Numbered from the stretch's first letter, positions 18,114 to 27,136 are shown. The stretch: 64,000 nt of DNA from Nocardiopsis sp. N85 (GCF_028882275.1 NZ_JARBUT010000001.1:620001-684000); one strand, 5' to 3'. A program made the numbers and translations. The notes: generated by a model not told the origin, from the sequence alone.

Positions 18114-19036
18114 GCGACACCCGCAGCCTGCCCGTGCCCGACGGCCTGGAGGGCGACCGACTCGACGCGGCGATCGCCCGGCTGTTCGGGCTGTCCCGTA
18201 CCCGCGCCGCCGAACTCATCGTCGACGGCAGCGTCCTGGTGGACGGCGCCGAGGCGGCCAAGTCCGACCGGGTCCACGCCGGCGCCTGGCTGGAGATCAC
18301 CCTCCCGCCGCCGCCCACCGCGCCCGTGCCCCGCCCCGAGGCCGTGCCGGGCATGCGGATCGTGCACGAGGACGCCGACATCCTCGTGGTCGACAAACCC
18401 GTCGGGGTGGTCGCCCACCCCACGGTCGGATGGACCGGCCCCAGCGTCCTCGAGGGCCTGCTGGCCGCCGGCGTGCAGGTGGCCACCAGCGGTGCCGCCG
18501 AACGCCAGGGCATCGTGCACCGACTGGACGCCAACACCACCGGGCTGATGGTGGTGGCCAAGAGCGAGATCGCCTACAGCGTCCTCAAGCGCGCCTTCAA
18601 GGAGCGCAGGGTCGACAAGCGCTACCACACCCTGGTCCAAGGGCACCCGGACCCGCTGCGCGGCACCGTCGACGCCCCCATCGACCGGCACCCCGCCGGT
18701 GACGGCCGCTGGGCCGTGGTGGCGGGCGGACGCCCCTCGGTCACCCACTACGACACCCAGGAGGCGTTCCGGGCCGCCAGCCTCCTGGAGATCAGGCTGG
18801 AGACCGGACGCACCCACCAGATCCGGGTGCACATGTCGGCGCTGCGCCACCCGTGCGTGGGCGACGCGCTCTACGGGGCCGACCCCACCATCGCCGAACG
18901 CCTGGGCGTGCGACGCCAGTGGCTGCACGCGGTACGGCTCGGGTTCGATCACCCCACCGAGCACCGTCCCGTCGAGTACTCCAGCCCCTACCCGCAGGAC
19001 CTGGAGCGCGCCATGGAGATCCTGCGCGAGGACTGA
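18110..19036 (+). CDS. RluA-family 23S rRNA pseudouridine synthase (RluD-like)
   Basis: This 308-residue protein isomerises uridine in large-subunit rRNA. An N-terminal S4 RNA-binding domain (about residues 8-65, with [10 protein letters not shown]) precedes the catalytic domain. The catalytic aspartate is Asp140 in HRLDANTTG, and RTHQIRVH and CVGDALYG are family motifs. The GTG at 18110 overlaps the lspA stop; lspA-rluD pairing is common. The precise target uridines cannot be read from sequence. Confidence 0.93.
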   Translation: MSDTRSLPVPDGLEGDRLDAAIARLFGLSRTRAAELIVDGSVLVDGAEAAKSDRVHAGAWLEITLPPPPTAPVPRPEAVPGMRIVHEDADILVVDKPVGVVAHPTVGWTGPSVLEGLLAAGVQVATSGAAERQGIVHRLDANTTGLMVVAKSEIAYSVLKRAFKERRVDKRYHTLVQGHPDPLRGTVDAPIDRHPAGDGRWAVVAGGRPSVTHYDTQEAFRAASLLEIRLETGRTHQIRVHMSALRHPCVGDALYGADPTIAERLGVRRQWLHAVRLGFDHPTEHRPVEYSSPYPQDLERAMEILRED

Positions 19037-19069
19037 ACCTCCCGCACGCACCGGACCTCCCGCACACAC

Positions 19070-19125
19070 CGGGGCCCCGACCCGCACCGCGACCGCGAAC
19101 GGTCCGGCGGCGGATCGGGGCCCCG
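19070..19125. terminator. Inverted repeat between convergent rluA-type gene and EamA gene
   Basis: CGGGGCCCCGA (19070-19080) pairs with TCGGGGCCCCG (19115-19125) over a structured 34-nt loop. Its position between two convergent stops suggests a shared terminator; there is no T-tract. Confidence 0.5.
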
Positions 19126-19148
19126 CGTCGTTCCCGGCCCGGCCCCGG

Positions 19149-20117
19149 TCAGGCCGAGGGCGGCCGGACGGGCCGGGTACGGATCATCCCCTGGCACAGG
19201 GCCGCGCCGACGATGATGACCACCGCGCCCAAGGGCTGGTTCCAGGACAGGGACTCGCCCATCAGCGTGATCCCGGCGGCGATCGAGATGACCGGCACCA
19301 CGTAGGTCACCGTGGTGGCCACCGTCGCACCCGCCTCCCGCACCACCGAGTACTGGAGGATGTAGGCCACCCCCGTGCCCAACACCCCCAGCACCACCAC
19401 CGACGCCACGACCTGCCAGGTCACACCGGTGGGAACGTCGGTGGTCAAGGGCACCAGCACCGCCAGGGGGACGGCGGCCAGCAGCAGTTGCAGGGTGCTC
19501 AGCTCCAGCGCGCTGTGGGAACTGCCCGCCACGAACCGGCGCAGGTACGGGGTGCCGATCCCGTAGCAGGCGGTCGCGGCCACCACGAAGGCCATCCCGA
19601 TCATGGCGTCGCGGTCGCTCACACTCACCTCTCCCAGGGAGTTCCACACCCCGAACACCACCAGCACACCCAGGAACCCGACCGCCAGACCCAGCACCCG
19701 GTCCCGGTCCGGGCGCCGCTCGTCGGCCAGCAGCACCATCGAGAAGGCCACCCCGAACAGCGGCGTCGCGGCGTTGACGATGCCCATCACCGCCGAGGGG
19801 ATGAGCTGCCCCGCGTACCCGAACAGGGTGAAGGGGATCGTGTTGAGCAGGAGCGCGGCGACGGCCATGTGCGCCCACAGACGGGGCGAGGCGGGCCACC
19901 GGCCGCCGCGCAGCAGCATGACCACCAGGAGCGGCAGGGCGCCGGCGACGATACGGCCCAGGGACACCTGCATCGGCGCCAACGACTCGGCGGCCACCTT
20001 GATGAACACGAAGCTCATGCCCCAGATCAGGGCCAGGAGCGCGAACTTCGACCGCCAGTCGGCCAACGGGCGGCGGGTGTCGACGGGTGAGGCCTCGGAC
20101 GGGGAGAGTACGGACAT
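19149..20117 (-). CDS. EamA/DMT-superfamily exporter (RhaT/YdcZ-like)
   Basis: The 322-residue protein has about ten hydrophobic helices in two repeated EamA halves (LIWGMSFVFIKVAAESL in the first, GTGVAYILQYSVVREAG in the second). Members of this drug/metabolite superfamily export amino acids, metabolites or drugs; the substrate cannot be told. It is transcribed divergently from a LysR regulator 73 bp away, which likely controls it. The ATG is at 20117. Confidence 0.9.
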   Translation of the reverse strand: MSVLSPSEASPVDTRRPLADWRSKFALLALIWGMSFVFIKVAAESLAPMQVSLGRIVAGALPLLVVMLLRGGRWPASPRLWAHMAVAALLLNTIPFTLFGYAGQLIPSAVMGIVNAATPLFGVAFSMVLLADERRPDRDRVLGLAVGFLGVLVVFGVWNSLGEVSVSDRDAMIGMAFVVAATACYGIGTPYLRRFVAGSSHSALELSTLQLLLAAVPLAVLVPLTTDVPTGVTWQVVASVVVLGVLGTGVAYILQYSVVREAGATVATTVTYVVPVISIAAGITLMGESLSWNQPLGAVVIIVGAALCQGMIRTRPVRPPSA

Positions 20118-20190
20118 GGAACGGTTGTACCGTGATCCGATGTGTTAGGTCTACTTCGCATTTCTTAACGCGTGAGTTAGTGTCGCTTAC
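20118..20190. promoter_or_regulatory. Divergent promoter region, eamA / lysR
   Basis: This AT-rich 73-bp gap holds TTCGCA (20155-20160), a 17-bp spacer and TAGTGT (20178-20183) ending 7 nt before the lysR ATG, consistent with a leaderless lysR mRNA. The LysR operator probably lies in the TTAGGTCTACTTCGC region, where a T-N11-A half-site is expected, but I cannot define it. Confidence 0.5.
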
Positions 20191-21114
20191 ATGCTCAGTG
20201 TCGACCGCCTCCGTGTCCTCCACGCCATCGCGGCACACGGTTCGCTCAGCGCAGCGGCCGAGGCCCTCCACGTCACCAACTCGGCCGTCTCCCAGCAACT
20301 CGCCAAACTCGAACGCGAGGTCGGCCAGTCCCTCGTCGAGCGCAACGGCCGGGGGGTGCGCCTCACCGACGCCGCCGAACTCCTCGTCGAACACGCCGCC
20401 CGCATCCTGTCCATGGTCCAACGCGCCGAAGCCGAACTGGAAGCGCACCGCGACGACGTCACCGGACACCTGCGCCTGTCCGCCACTCCCACCGCCGTGC
20501 GCGGCATCCTCCCCCAGGCCCTCAACTCCCTGCGCGAGGCCCACCCCCGGTTGCGGGTCGAACTCTTCGAAGAGGAACCCCGCGAAAGCCAGCAGTCCAT
20601 CGCCCGCGGCGAGGTCGACCTCTGCATGGTCATCGACTGGAGGGGCTCCCCCCTCACCCTGCCCGACGGCATGAGCCGCGCCCCGCTCATGGAGGACGTC
20701 GGCGACATCGCCCTGCCCGCCGACCACCCCCTCGCCCACCGGGAGATCCTGGAGATCGACGAGATCCTCGACCTGCCCTGGATCAGCTGGTCGCGAGGGT
20801 CGATCTGCAACGACTGGCTCTACGACATGATCCGCTCACGCGGCGGCGAACCCCGCGTCATCCACAACGTCGAAGAACACCAGACCAAACTCGCCCTCAT
20901 CGCCGCCGGAATCGGAGCCGCCGTCATGCCCCGCCTCGGCCGCGGACCCCTACCGGACGGGGTGCGCCTCGTCCCGGTCCAGCCCGCCCTCGTCCGCCAG
21001 GTGTACGCGTTCTGGCGCACCGACGCCTCCCGCCGCCCCGCCATCCGCGCGGCCGTCCGCGCCCTGCGCGACGCGGCCTCCGCCTACGACACCCGCCCCG
21101 TCCCCGTCTGCTGA
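20191..21114 (+). CDS. LysR-family transcriptional regulator
   Basis: The 307-residue protein has an N-terminal winged helix-turn-helix (about residues 1-62, with GSLSAAAEALHVTNSAVSQQ) and a periplasmic-binding-like effector domain (about 90-295) with GIGAAVMPRL near the end. LysR proteins usually control the divergent neighbour, here the EamA exporter, in response to a small-molecule ligand. The ATG at 20191 has no ribosome site but sits 7 nt after TAGTGT, so the mRNA is probably leaderless. Confidence 0.92.
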   Translation: MLSVDRLRVLHAIAAHGSLSAAAEALHVTNSAVSQQLAKLEREVGQSLVERNGRGVRLTDAAELLVEHAARILSMVQRAEAELEAHRDDVTGHLRLSATPTAVRGILPQALNSLREAHPRLRVELFEEEPRESQQSIARGEVDLCMVIDWRGSPLTLPDGMSRAPLMEDVGDIALPADHPLAHREILEIDEILDLPWISWSRGSICNDWLYDMIRSRGGEPRVIHNVEEHQTKLALIAAGIGAAVMPRLGRGPLPDGVRLVPVQPALVRQVYAFWRTDASRRPAIRAAVRALRDAASAYDTRPVPVC

Positions 21115-21136
21115 CCACGCACACCGGAACGGACCA

Positions 21137-21166
21137 CCCGGACGCGGCGGGGACACCGCGCCCGGG
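21137..21166. terminator. Hairpin between convergent lysR and TPP-enzyme genes
   Basis: CCCGG and CGCGG (21137-21147, one mismatch between) pair with CCGCG and CCGGG (21156-21166) around an 8-nt loop. It sits between two converging stops and probably terminates both. Confidence 0.5.
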
Positions 21167-21172
21167 CGCCGG

Positions 21173-22855
21173 TCAACGAGGGGCCTCCAACAGCTCGGAC
21201 AGGGTGGCCACCGGGCTGATCACCTCCGGGTCCGTGCGCACGTCCACGAGGGTCGGCAGATCGGCTCCCACCGCCTCCCCCAAGGCCTTCACCAGCTCCT
21301 CCCTGGTGCGCACGGTCGCCCCCCGGGCCCCCAGGGCACGGGCCCACCCCGCCAGGTCCAACGGCCCACCGATCCGGGTGCCCGCCAACCGCCCCATCTC
21401 ACGCGCCTGGTGCATGGCGATCGTGCCGTACAGACCGTTCTGGAACACCACGATCGTGATCGCCGCGCCCTCGCGCACCGCCGTCTCCACCTCCTGGCCG
21501 GTCATGAGCGCGCCGCCGTCACCGGCCACCGCCACCACGGTGCGCTCCGGCGCCGCGACCTTCGCGGCCACCGCCGCCGGCACCGCGTACCCCATCGCCC
21601 CGCTGGTGGGCGCCAACTGGGTGCCCGGATGGCGGAACCACCAACCCCGGTGGAGGAACGACGCGAAGTTCCCGGCGTCGTTGGTCACGATCGCGTTCTC
21701 CGGCAACGCCTCCCGCATCCCCGCGACGACCTGCCACGGGTGCATCCCCGGACCCCCGTGCGCCTCCGTCTCCTCCGGGACGGTCGCCGACTCCACCCAC
21801 GTCCGCCGGGCCGTGCTCCAGTCCCGGTAAGGGGCCTGGAACGGGGCCTCGGCCAGCTCTCCCAGCGCCGCCCCGGCATCGGCGACCACCGACGACCACA
21901 GGTCGACGTGCGACCCCGGGCGGCCCGGATCGATGTCGATCCGGGCCACCCGGGCCCGCGTCGTATCGGGCAGCCGATACCCCTGGGTGGTCGTCTCGCT
22001 CAACCGGCACCCCACGACCAGGACCGCGTCGGCCTCCTCCAACGCCGCCAACGTCGCCGGCGGCGTCCCCAACCCCAGATGCCCCAGATAGAGCGGGTGA
22101 TCGTTGGGGAACACGTCCTGCCGCCGCCACGCGGCGTACACCCCCGCCCCGAACCGTTCGGCCACCCGCACCAGATCCCCGCGCGCCGACCGGGCGCCCC
22201 CGCCCGCGATGATCACCGGGCGCACCGCGCGGGTCAGCCACGTCGCCAACCGGTCGCGTTCCGCCTCGCCCAACGGCGGACGCGACGGAGCCGGCGGCCG
22301 GGGCGTCCGACCGGCCGCGACCGGCGCCCCGAAAAGGTCCCCGGGCACCGCGATGGCGACCGGCCCCGGACGCCCGGACCGGGCCACCCGGATCGCCTCG
22401 GCGGTGACCTCGGCCAACCGGTCGGCCCGGTGCACGGTGGTGGACCACTTGGTGATCGGCGCGTAGAACGCGGTGAGGTCCACCTCCTGGAACGCCTCCC
22501 GGCCCAGCCGCTCGGTCTCGGCCTGGCCCAGGAACACGATCATCGGGGTGGAGTCCTGCATCGCGGTGTGCACCCCCACCGCCAGGTTGGCCGCCCCCGG
22601 GCCGCGGGTGGCCGCCGCCACCGCCGGGACACCGGTGAGCTTGGCGTCGGCCTCGGCCATGAACCCGGCGCCGTTCTCGTGCCGGGTGGAGATCAGGCGC
22701 ATGGCGGGATGGCGGTCGATGGCGTCGGCGAGTTCCAGGAAACTCTCGCCCGGAACGGTGTAGCAGCGGCGGACGCCGGCCGCGGCCAGGACGTCGACCA
22801 CCGCCTGCGCGGCCGTGCGGTCGGGGGGTGCGGTGCGGTGATCGGCTCTGGCCAT
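21173..22855 (-). CDS. Thiamine-diphosphate-dependent enzyme, acetolactate-synthase-like
   Basis: The 560-residue protein has the three-domain layout of the ALS/benzoylformate decarboxylase superfamily. Glu37 in YTVPGESFLE activates the cofactor, the central domain carries GGGARSAR, and the ThDP/Mg motif runs from GDG (445-447) to Asn473. The substrate is unknown; no small ALS subunit or ilvC is nearby, so it is probably not the biosynthetic ALS. I chose ATG 22855, with GGAAGGGA about 10 nt upstream, over GTG 23341, whose extension looks non-coding. It is convergent with lysR. Confidence 0.9.
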   Translation of the reverse strand: MARADHRTAPPDRTAAQAVVDVLAAAGVRRCYTVPGESFLELADAIDRHPAMRLISTRHENGAGFMAEADAKLTGVPAVAAATRGPGAANLAVGVHTAMQDSTPMIVFLGQAETERLGREAFQEVDLTAFYAPITKWSTTVHRADRLAEVTAEAIRVARSGRPGPVAIAVPGDLFGAPVAAGRTPRPPAPSRPPLGEAERDRLATWLTRAVRPVIIAGGGARSARGDLVRVAERFGAGVYAAWRRQDVFPNDHPLYLGHLGLGTPPATLAALEEADAVLVVGCRLSETTTQGYRLPDTTRARVARIDIDPGRPGSHVDLWSSVVADAGAALGELAEAPFQAPYRDWSTARRTWVESATVPEETEAHGGPGMHPWQVVAGMREALPENAIVTNDAGNFASFLHRGWWFRHPGTQLAPTSGAMGYAVPAAVAAKVAAPERTVVAVAGDGGALMTGQEVETAVREGAAITIVVFQNGLYGTIAMHQAREMGRLAGTRIGGPLDLAGWARALGARGATVRTREELVKALGEAVGADLPTLVDVRTDPEVISPVATLSELLEAPR

Positions 22856-23195
22856 GGGGGTGGGGTCCCTTCCATCGTCGCAAGGTCCACTCGGTGCGTC
22901 CGGGATCGGCCGGGCGTCTGTCGCCGACTCTGACAGGCGCGCCGAAGCCCGGTCAAGGAACGCCTTCCGCACCCGGGGACGACCGTCCGTCCGCACGATC
23001 CGGTCCACCGCGATCACACCACGGAACGATCGGGGAGGGGGTGGATTCCCCACGATCGCCCCGCCCGGCCCCACGGTCCGCGGACCCGTGCCGCGAGGGC
23101 CGCCACCGGGCGGCGCACGGGCCCGGCCCGAACGGCACGCACCCGCAATCGCCGTCGGTGCCACCGGGGGAGCGGTACGGACACCCCCGGCCGCC
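22856..23195 (-). promoter_or_regulatory. 340-bp gap upstream of the TPP-enzyme gene
   Basis: No gene is supported here. On the - strand TTGACC (22956-22951) and TCAGAG (22933-22928) are spaced by 17 bp and could be the promoter of the TPP-enzyme gene, giving a leader of about 70 nt. The -35 is good and the -10 weak. Confidence 0.35.
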
Positions 23196-23510
23196 TCACA
23201 ACCCCAGGGCCCGCAACCCGGCGGTGACACCGGCCGCGACCAGGACGACCACCAGGAACGGGGCGCGCAGCGCCAACGCCGCCACGGCCGCGCCCACCCC
23301 GCCCATCCGGGCCGTGTCCCACGCCAGGGTCTGCCCCTCACCGCGCAGCGCCTCCACGGCGATCAACGCCGCCAACAACGCCAACGGCACGGCGGTCGCG
23401 AACCGGCGCAGCCACACGTTGTCGAGCAACCGGCGGGGCGCGGCCAGCCCCGCGTACTTCAGCAGGTAACACCCGACCGCGGTGGCGATCAACGCGATCC
23501 ACAGGGTCAC
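23196..23510 (-). CDS. azlD: AzlD-family branched-chain amino acid exporter subunit
   Basis: This 104-residue protein has three or four hydrophobic helices and the AzlD features GCYLLKYAGL and RRFATAVPLALLAAL. AzlD is the small partner of AzlC in LIV-E-type exporters of branched-chain amino acids and analogues. The GTG at 23510 overlaps the azlC stop (GTGA), as expected for a two-subunit transporter. Confidence 0.9.
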   Translation of the reverse strand: MTLWIALIATAVGCYLLKYAGLAAPRRLLDNVWLRRFATAVPLALLAALIAVEALRGEGQTLAWDTARMGGVGAAVAALALRAPFLVVVLVAAGVTAGLRALGL

Positions 23511-24229
23511 GACCGCACCTCCTCGGTGTCGTCGGCGGTCTCGGCGGCCGGGGATTCCGGACCGATCAGGGCGATGAGCGCGGCCGAGGCGGCCAGCAGC
23601 ACCGGCACCCCCGGCGGCAGCACCGGAGTGGCCGCGAGCGCCAGTCCCGCGCCCAGCCCGGCGATCAGCCGGGCGCGGGCACCGCCCTCGCGCAACCGGG
23701 GCCACAGCAGGGCCAGGAAGATCGCCGGGCCGACCGCGTCCAGCCCCCACGCGTCGATGTCGCTCACCCGCCGGGTGGCCAACGCGCCCACCAGCGTGGT
23801 GACCACCCACGACGCCCCCAGGACCACGAAGGTCGTCGTGAACGCCAGCCGGGCCGACGCCCGATCCGGTTGGGCCAGCGTCGCCGCGGTGGTCTCGTCG
23901 ATGACCCCGTGCGCGGCCAGCGCGCGCCGCACACCGCCCCGCCACCCCAGCACATCGGCCAGCCGAAGGCCGTACAGGGTGTTGCGGGCGCCCAACAGCA
24001 GGGCCCCGAGCATCCCTGCGACGAGGTCGCCGCCGCCGGCGACCACACCGATCAACGCGAACTGGGACGCTCCGGTGAACATGAACGCACTGGTGAACAC
24101 GGCCTGGGCGGGCGACAGCCCGGCGGCCACGGCGGCGGTGCCGAAGGCCAGACCGGCGGCGCCCACGGCGACACCGATCCCGAGGCCGTCGCGCACCGCG
24201 GGAGAACGCAGAAGGGAGATGGCTTTCAC
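23507..24229 (-). CDS. azlC: AzlC-family branched-chain amino acid exporter subunit
   Basis: The 240-residue integral membrane protein has the AzlC motif FMFTGASQFALIGV near the N-terminus and LLLGARNTLYGLRL shortly after, with six or more helices in all. It pairs with AzlD in export of branched-chain amino acids or related compounds. It lies 56 bp downstream of an AraC-type regulator on the same strand, which may control it. The ATG is at 24229. Confidence 0.92.
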   Translation of the reverse strand: MKAISLLRSPAVRDGLGIGVAVGAAGLAFGTAAVAAGLSPAQAVFTSAFMFTGASQFALIGVVAGGGDLVAGMLGALLLGARNTLYGLRLADVLGWRGGVRRALAAHGVIDETTAATLAQPDRASARLAFTTTFVVLGASWVVTTLVGALATRRVSDIDAWGLDAVGPAIFLALLWPRLREGGARARLIAGLGAGLALAATPVLPPGVPVLLAASAALIALIGPESPAAETADDTEEVRS

Positions 24230-24285
24230 GTTCGCCCACGTTAGGAGAGGGGCGGGGAGCCGTCTTGTACGTTCTTGCGCCCGGC

Positions 24286-25143
24286 TCAGAGGACGGACAG
24301 CGCCCGCCGGTAGGCGCCCGGCGGCACCCCGAGGTGCCGGCGGAAGTGCCGGTTGAGGTGCGCCTGGTCGGTGAACCCCACCTCCACGGCCACCTCGCTC
24401 GGCCGGCGGCCGGCCACCAGCAGGGCGCGGGCGCGGTCCACCCGCACCTGGTTGAGGTAGGCGTGCGGGGGAAGCCCGTACGCGGCCGAGAACGCCCGGG
24501 ACAGCGCGAAGGGGCTCAGACCCACCTCGGCCGCCAACTCCTCCAGGGTGGGCGGGCCGGTCAGCCGGGCCGCCAGGATCTCCCGGGCCCGGACCGCCTC
24601 GGGGCGGGCCGAACGCTCGCGGACCTCCGGGGGGCGTTCGCGTCCGTGGGAGCGCAGCAGCGTCGCGATCCCGCGCCGTACCAGGGAGGAGGAGCCCAGC
24701 CGGTCGCCGCGTTCGGCCGCCAGGTGCGCCGCGTGCAGGAGCCGGGACGCGTCGGGCGCGTCGATGCCCGACTCGGTGAACGCCGGGGTGCCCCGCAACC
24801 CCAGCTCCCGCGCGATGTCCACCACCACCTCCGGCTCGGGATAGAACACCCGGTAGGCCCAGCCCTCGGGGACGCCCGCGTGCCCGGTGTGCACCTCGTC
24901 GGGGGCGACCACGGCCAGCCCGCCCGGGCCCACCCGGGAGGTACCGCCCGGGTGGGTGTACTCCTCGATGCCGCCGGTGATGATCCCGAAGGTGTAGGTG
25001 GGGTGCGTGTGCCGGGTGAAGGTGGTGGTGACGAACCGGGCGGTGAGCATCTCGGTGCCCGGCAGCCCGGAGAAGCGCCAGTAACGCGCGTGCTCGGCGC
25101 GCGGATCCTCGGGGGCGGGGTGAACGACACTGGGCATGCCCAT
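24286..25143 (-). CDS. AraC-family transcriptional regulator with cupin sensor
   Basis: The 285-residue protein has an N-terminal AraC-type cupin domain (about residues 20-110, with HTHPTYTFGII) and a C-terminal double helix-turn-helix (about 190-285, with LEELAAEVGLSPFALSRAF and VAVEVGFTDQAHLNRHFRR). This type commonly lies upstream of azlCD, so it probably activates the exporter in response to an amino acid or toxic analogue. The start is ATG 25143; an internal ATG at 25137 is also possible. Confidence 0.92.
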   Translation of the reverse strand: MGMPSVVHPAPEDPRAEHARYWRFSGLPGTEMLTARFVTTTFTRHTHPTYTFGIITGGIEEYTHPGGTSRVGPGGLAVVAPDEVHTGHAGVPEGWAYRVFYPEPEVVVDIARELGLRGTPAFTESGIDAPDASRLLHAAHLAAERGDRLGSSSLVRRGIATLLRSHGRERPPEVRERSARPEAVRAREILAARLTGPPTLEELAAEVGLSPFALSRAFSAAYGLPPHAYLNQVRVDRARALLVAGRRPSEVAVEVGFTDQAHLNRHFRRHLGVPPGAYRRALSVL

Positions 25144-25200
25144 GCGCCCAGGTTAGTCGCCGGGGCCCGGACCCGGCCGGAGCGGTACTACGCTGCGGGC

Positions 25201-25638
25201 ATGACCACTACCGAGATCCGCCCGGCGCGCGAGGAGCACGATCGCGCCGCCGTGTTCGTCATCCGGGGCGCCGTCTTCGTCGCCGAGCAGAAGGTGCCCA
25301 TCGAGGAGGAGTGGGACGAGCGCGACCCGGCCGCCGAGCACCTCCTGGCCCTCGTCGACGGTGCGCCCGCCGGTACCGTTCGACTCGTCGACCAGGGCGA
25401 CGGGACCGGCCTGCTCGGACGCATGGCCGTCCTGCCGGAGCGGCGCGGCGACGGCCTGGGGGCCGCCCTGGTGCGGGCCGCGGAGGACCGGGCCCGCGCA
25501 CGCGGACTGCGCGCGGTGGAGCTGCACGCCCAGACCCACGCGCTGGGCTTCTACGAGCGGCTCGGCTACGCCGCGCACGGTGAGGAGTTCCTCGACGCCG
25601 GGATCCCGCACCGTCACATGGTCCGCGACCTCGCCTGA
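25201..25638 (+). CDS. GNAT-family N-acetyltransferase (ElaA-like)
   Basis: The 145-residue acetyltransferase has the acetyl-CoA loop in RMAVLPERRGDGLGAAL and the C-terminal GFYERLGY strand-helix. The N-terminal VFVIRGAVFVAEQKVP segment resembles ElaA-type members, whose substrates are unknown. ATG 25201 is preceded by TACGCT (25189-25194) 6 nt upstream and no ribosome site, suggesting a leaderless mRNA. It is divergent from the AraC gene. Confidence 0.9.
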   Translation: MTTTEIRPAREEHDRAAVFVIRGAVFVAEQKVPIEEEWDERDPAAEHLLALVDGAPAGTVRLVDQGDGTGLLGRMAVLPERRGDGLGAALVRAAEDRARARGLRAVELHAQTHALGFYERLGYAAHGEEFLDAGIPHRHMVRDLA

Positions 25639-25652
25639 CCCCGCGGACGCGT

Positions 25653-25684
25653 GCTCCCCGTCCTCCGACGGTGTGACGGGGAGC
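25653..25684 (+). terminator. Terminator-like hairpin after the GNAT gene
   Basis: GCTCCCCGTC (25653-25662) pairs perfectly with GACGGGGAGC (25675-25684) around a 12-nt loop, 15 bp after the GNAT stop. No T-tract. Confidence 0.6.
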
Positions 25685-25785
25685 GCACGTGCGGGCGATG
25701 CCCGACCGGAATACAACCGAGTAGGATTCGGTTTGACGTTGGTGCCCCCCACCACCAGCCCACCCGCCGATCCGACGAGGAACAC

Positions 25786-26445
25786 ATGACGGTCAACACG
25801 CAGCCGGCCCCCCAACGCCCCGACCCCCGGGCCTTCGGACTCCCCGTCGTCGAACAGGCCGACATCCCCGCCGAGCTGCGCGACCTGGTGGCCCGCGTCC
25901 ACACCCTCATCGACGTGGTCGCCAACACCGGAGCCGACACCGACACCCTCGCCGAGGCCGCCGCCACCATCGAGGACGTCACCGGCCGCCTCGACGTCGC
26001 CCGCCGCCAGATCGGCACCATGGTCCGCCGCGAACTCGACGACGGCACCGCCGAGCACGGCACCATCACGAACATCGTCGCCGGCGACACCAACCCGGCC
26101 GCCCCACCGCTCTTCCTCCAGCCCACCGCCGAGGGCGTGCGCGGCGAGGTCACCCTCGGCACCCTCTACCAGGGCCCGCCCGGACTCGTCCACGGCGGCT
26201 GGATCGCCGCCCTCCTCGACCAGGCCGTCGGCACCGCCTCCTCCCTGGCCACCTCACCCGGCCTCACCGCCAAACTCGAAGTGGACTACCGCAGGCCCAC
26301 CCCCCTGTTCAACCCGCTGGAGATCACCGCCGAAGTGCGGCGCACCGAACGGCGCAAGGTCTTCGTCACCGGCCGCATCCGCGTCAACGGCGAGGTCACC
26401 GCCGAGGCGAACGCCATCATGGTGCGCGTCGAGATCCCCGAATAG
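25786..26445 (+). CDS. PaaI-type hotdog-fold thioesterase
   Basis: The 219-residue protein has a hotdog domain in its second half with the catalytic-loop motif GLVHGGWIAALLDQAVG (about residues 131-147) and the following KLEVDYRRPTPL strand. Such enzymes hydrolyse acyl-CoA thioesters. The N-terminal 90 residues form a helical region (DLVARVHTLIDVVANTGAD) not found in minimal PaaI proteins, possibly an oligomerisation element. The ATG at 25786 has GACGAGG upstream. Confidence 0.88.
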   Translation: MTVNTQPAPQRPDPRAFGLPVVEQADIPAELRDLVARVHTLIDVVANTGADTDTLAEAAATIEDVTGRLDVARRQIGTMVRRELDDGTAEHGTITNIVAGDTNPAAPPLFLQPTAEGVRGEVTLGTLYQGPPGLVHGGWIAALLDQAVGTASSLATSPGLTAKLEVDYRRPTPLFNPLEITAEVRRTERRKVFVTGRIRVNGEVTAEANAIMVRVEIPE

Positions 26446-26491
26446 GCGGGTCCCCGTGCACACACCCCACGGACGCGCTACCATCACGGAC

Positions 26492-26551
26492 ATGACCCAC
26501 CGCTATCGCGTGTTTAACGAGCCGACGCTCCCGTCGGCCGTCGACACGTAG
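26492..26551 (+). CDS. 19-residue leader ORF upstream of chorismate mutase
   Basis: The ORF reads MTHRYRVFNEPTLPSAVDT and uses TAT for Tyr and TTT for Phe, codons rare in this GC-rich DNA. ATG 26492 has no ribosome site but lies 7 nt after TACCAT (26479-26484), so it would be translated from a leaderless mRNA. A terminator-like hairpin starts 24 bp after its stop, and the chorismate mutase gene begins 126 bp after it. Chorismate mutase makes the Phe/Tyr precursor, so a Tyr/Phe-sensing attenuator is a reasonable hypothesis. The reading frame is seen; the function is inferred. Confidence 0.55.
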   Translation: MTHRYRVFNEPTLPSAVDT

Positions 26552-26574
26552 GCGGAAACGGGAACGTCGGCAAC

Positions 26575-26610
26575 AGAGCACTCGGGCATCGCGCCCCGGT
26601 GCTCTTTCGC
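26575..26610 (+). terminator. Intrinsic terminator/attenuator before chorismate mutase
   Basis: AGAGCAC (26575-26581) pairs with GTGCTCT (26599-26605), and after one bulged T, CGGG (26583-26586) pairs with CCCG (26595-26598); the loop is 8 nt. A pyrimidine stretch TTCGCTTTCC follows. The 11-bp stem with partial T-run lies between the leader ORF and the structural gene, the expected layout for attenuation. Confidence 0.65.
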
Positions 26611-26677
26611 TTTCCAGGCGGCCGACACCCCCGCGCGGGACACCGTACGGCCGCACCCAACGCGACCGGAGGCCACC

Positions 26678-26989
26678 GTGCACGACCAGACCACCACCCC
26701 GTCCACCACCCACGAGATCGCCCGGCTGCGCGAACACATCGACGACGTCGACGCCCGACTCGCCGAACTCCTCGAACAGCGCGCCCTCATCGCCGCCCGG
26801 GTCCAACGGCTCAAGCCCGTCGGCTACTTCGCCGGCCGCGACATGGACCGCGAGCGCCGCCTCGTCGAACGCATGGCCCGACACGCTCCCCGCCTGGGCG
26901 CCGACCGGCTCGCCGCCATCATGGACAGCGTCATCAGCGCGGGACTGGCCGCCGCCGAGGAGGAGGCCGCCCGCCAACACCGACCGTGA
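26678..26989 (+). CDS. AroQ-type chorismate mutase
   Basis: This 103-residue all-helical enzyme converts chorismate to prephenate, the first step toward Phe and Tyr. The conserved LREHIDDVDARLAELLEQR helix, an Arg/Lys in VQRLK and the RDMDRERRLVERM segment match monofunctional AroQ proteins. No prephenate dehydratase or dehydrogenase domain is fused. The GTG at 26678 has GGAGG about 6 nt upstream. No signal peptide is seen, so it acts in the cytoplasm. It may be controlled by the leader ORF and hairpin upstream. Confidence 0.9.
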   Translation: MHDQTTTPSTTHEIARLREHIDDVDARLAELLEQRALIAARVQRLKPVGYFAGRDMDRERRLVERMARHAPRLGADRLAAIMDSVISAGLAAAEEEAARQHRP

Positions 26990-27136
26990 CCGGACGGCCC
27001 GGGCGGCCACCGTCCCGACGCGGCGAGGACGCGCGGCCCGGGCCCCATCCGAACCCCGGCCCCCGAAAGCCGCCCCGACCCGACCGTTCCGCGCACCCAC
27101 GGGCCACCCGCCCTCCCCATGGGGCCGGGCACCCGG

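Noticed and set aside
21173-23341. A 722-codon version of the TPP-enzyme gene starting at GTG 23341
   Set aside because: The extra 162 residues are Arg/Pro/Gly-rich, unlike any ALS-type N-terminus, while ATG 22855 has a good ribosome site and gives the normal family start.
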